The position numbers and the translations under genes are program-made. This document shows, piece after piece, positions 5,783 to 6,404 of a DNA stretch of 6,404 nt. This DNA comes from Alphaproteobacteria bacterium (GTDB lineage: Bacteria > Pseudomonadota > Alphaproteobacteria > Rhizobiales > Hyphomicrobiaceae): NCBI GenBank assembly GCA_024279745.1, contig JAJRRE010000228.1:1-6404 (forward strand), in the 5' to 3' direction. The notes under the pieces were generated by a model. It made no database searches. It saw nothing but the letters and a program-made list of their open reading frames with translations, and had not been told where the DNA came from. Position 1 is the stretch's first letter, and each line of letters begins with the position of its first letter.

Positions 5783-6404
5783 TCAATTTACATCAATCAT
5801 CTGCACCCTACCATCGGCCAGTGTCTCACTCATGACCCCGCGCGGCTCGCGCAGGAACAAAAGCACGGCAAGCAATGCCCCAACACCGCTAACCGCAATC
5901 ACTGTAAAAAACACGTTCGTGCTGACAAAGGACAGCGTCGTCAAAAACACTACAGCGCCGACATTACCAAAGGCGCCGATCATACCGGCAATCTGCCCGG
6001 TCATGCGCCGCTTGATCAAGGGCGCCACCGCATAGACCGCACCGTTGGCGGCATTAACAAACATCGAACAGACCATGGTGACTACAATGACCAGCGGCAA
6101 CCAGCTATCGGGCGTGAACCGCGACATCAACAGATAGCCCAGTGCCAGGCCGGCGAGCAGAACCACCAACGCGCGCTTGCGGCCAAAAACATCAGACAGC
6201 CAACCTCCGGCGGGGCGGGCAAAGAAATTGGTGAAGGCAAAACTGGCGGCCAATATCCCGGCGCTGACCGCCGACATCTCAAACACATCAATAAAGAACA
6301 GCGGCAGCATTGACACCACTGCCAGCTCGGAGCCGAAGCTGACCATATAGGCCAGATCAAGCACGGCGACTTGCGAAAAGCGGTAGCGCTCCAGCTCCGG
6401 TACA
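5783..6404 (-). CDS. NarK/NasA-type nitrate/nitrite transporter (MFS), C-terminal part; start lies beyond the window
   Basis: The frame is open from the window edge to TGA 5783-5785, giving the last 206 residues. The first visible residues, VPELERYRFSQVAVL, read directly into the hydrophobic region. The GTG at 6364 is therefore an internal codon and not the start. About six membrane segments are present. Family marks are FARPAGGWLSDVFGRK, the MFS loop motif, PLIKRRMTGQIAGM, and GAFGNVGAVVFLT, which fits the nitrate signature of the NarK/NasA/NrtP family. The C-terminus, EPRGVMSETLADGRVQMIDV, is also typical of assimilatory NasA-like members as I recall them. It would carry nitrate (or nitrite) across the inner membrane. 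The gene lies immediately upstream of the PP2C-kinase gene on the same strand, 71 or 92 bases apart depending on the start used, and is probably co-transcribed with it. Confidence 0.88.
   Translation of the reverse strand, partial: VPELERYRFSQVAVLDLAYMVSFGSELAVVSMLPLFFIDVFEMSAVSAGILAASFAFTNFFARPAGGWLSDVFGRKRALVVLLAGLALGYLLMSRFTPDSWLPLVIVVTMVCSMFVNAANGAVYAVAPLIKRRMTGQIAGMIGAFGNVGAVVFLTTLSFVSTNVFFTVIAVSGVGALLAVLLFLREPRGVMSETLADGRVQMIDVN

Noticed and set aside
5783..6364. Reading the minus-strand transporter as a complete short gene starting at GTG 6364
   Set aside because: The frame stays open with family-like sequence to the window edge, so the gene is cut by the window.

Overview
The window reads as chromosomal DNA of an alphaproteobacterium. 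Four things point there: the pairing of a DUF1289 gene with clan-AA (retropepsin-like) membrane proteases, the style of the histidine-kinase C-terminus, the TASHND-type phosphomannomutase, and scarcity of GANTC, the CcrM methylation site. I count only 8 GANTC sites by eye, where roughly 24 would be expected by chance, and half of them lie between genes. Genus-level placement is not possible from this sequence.

Layout, left to right. (1) 1-255, + strand: the last 84 codons of a sensor histidine kinase. (2) 256-455: a 200-base gap with a hairpin just after the kinase and a nested inverted repeat at 316-411. (3) 456-2130, + strand: a probable operon of a small four-cysteine DUF1289 protein followed by two tandem paralogous membrane-anchored retropepsin-like aspartic proteases. 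(4) 2131-2381: a gap with three different short palindromes. (5) 2382-3881, + strand: a complete phosphomannomutase/phosphoglucomutase. (6) 3882-3977: a convergent gap with GC-rich hairpins. (7) 3978-5690, - strand: a bifunctional protein, PP2C phosphatase fused to a Ser/Thr kinase and ending in a C-terminal membrane anchor. (8) 5783-6404, - strand: the C-terminal half of a NarK/NasA-type nitrate/nitrite transporter whose start lies beyond the window.

The two minus-strand genes form one unit, transporter first and kinase/phosphatase second, matching the nasA-kinase order in the Pseudomonas aeruginosa nitrate assimilation cluster as I recall it. This suggests that the kinase/phosphatase serves nitrate uptake or assimilation. 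The protease pair resembles PerP of Caulobacter, a periplasmic aspartic protease under cell-cycle control. Two GANTC sites three bases apart directly before the second protease gene make cell-cycle control worth testing. No mobile element, CRISPR array, tRNA or rRNA gene was seen.
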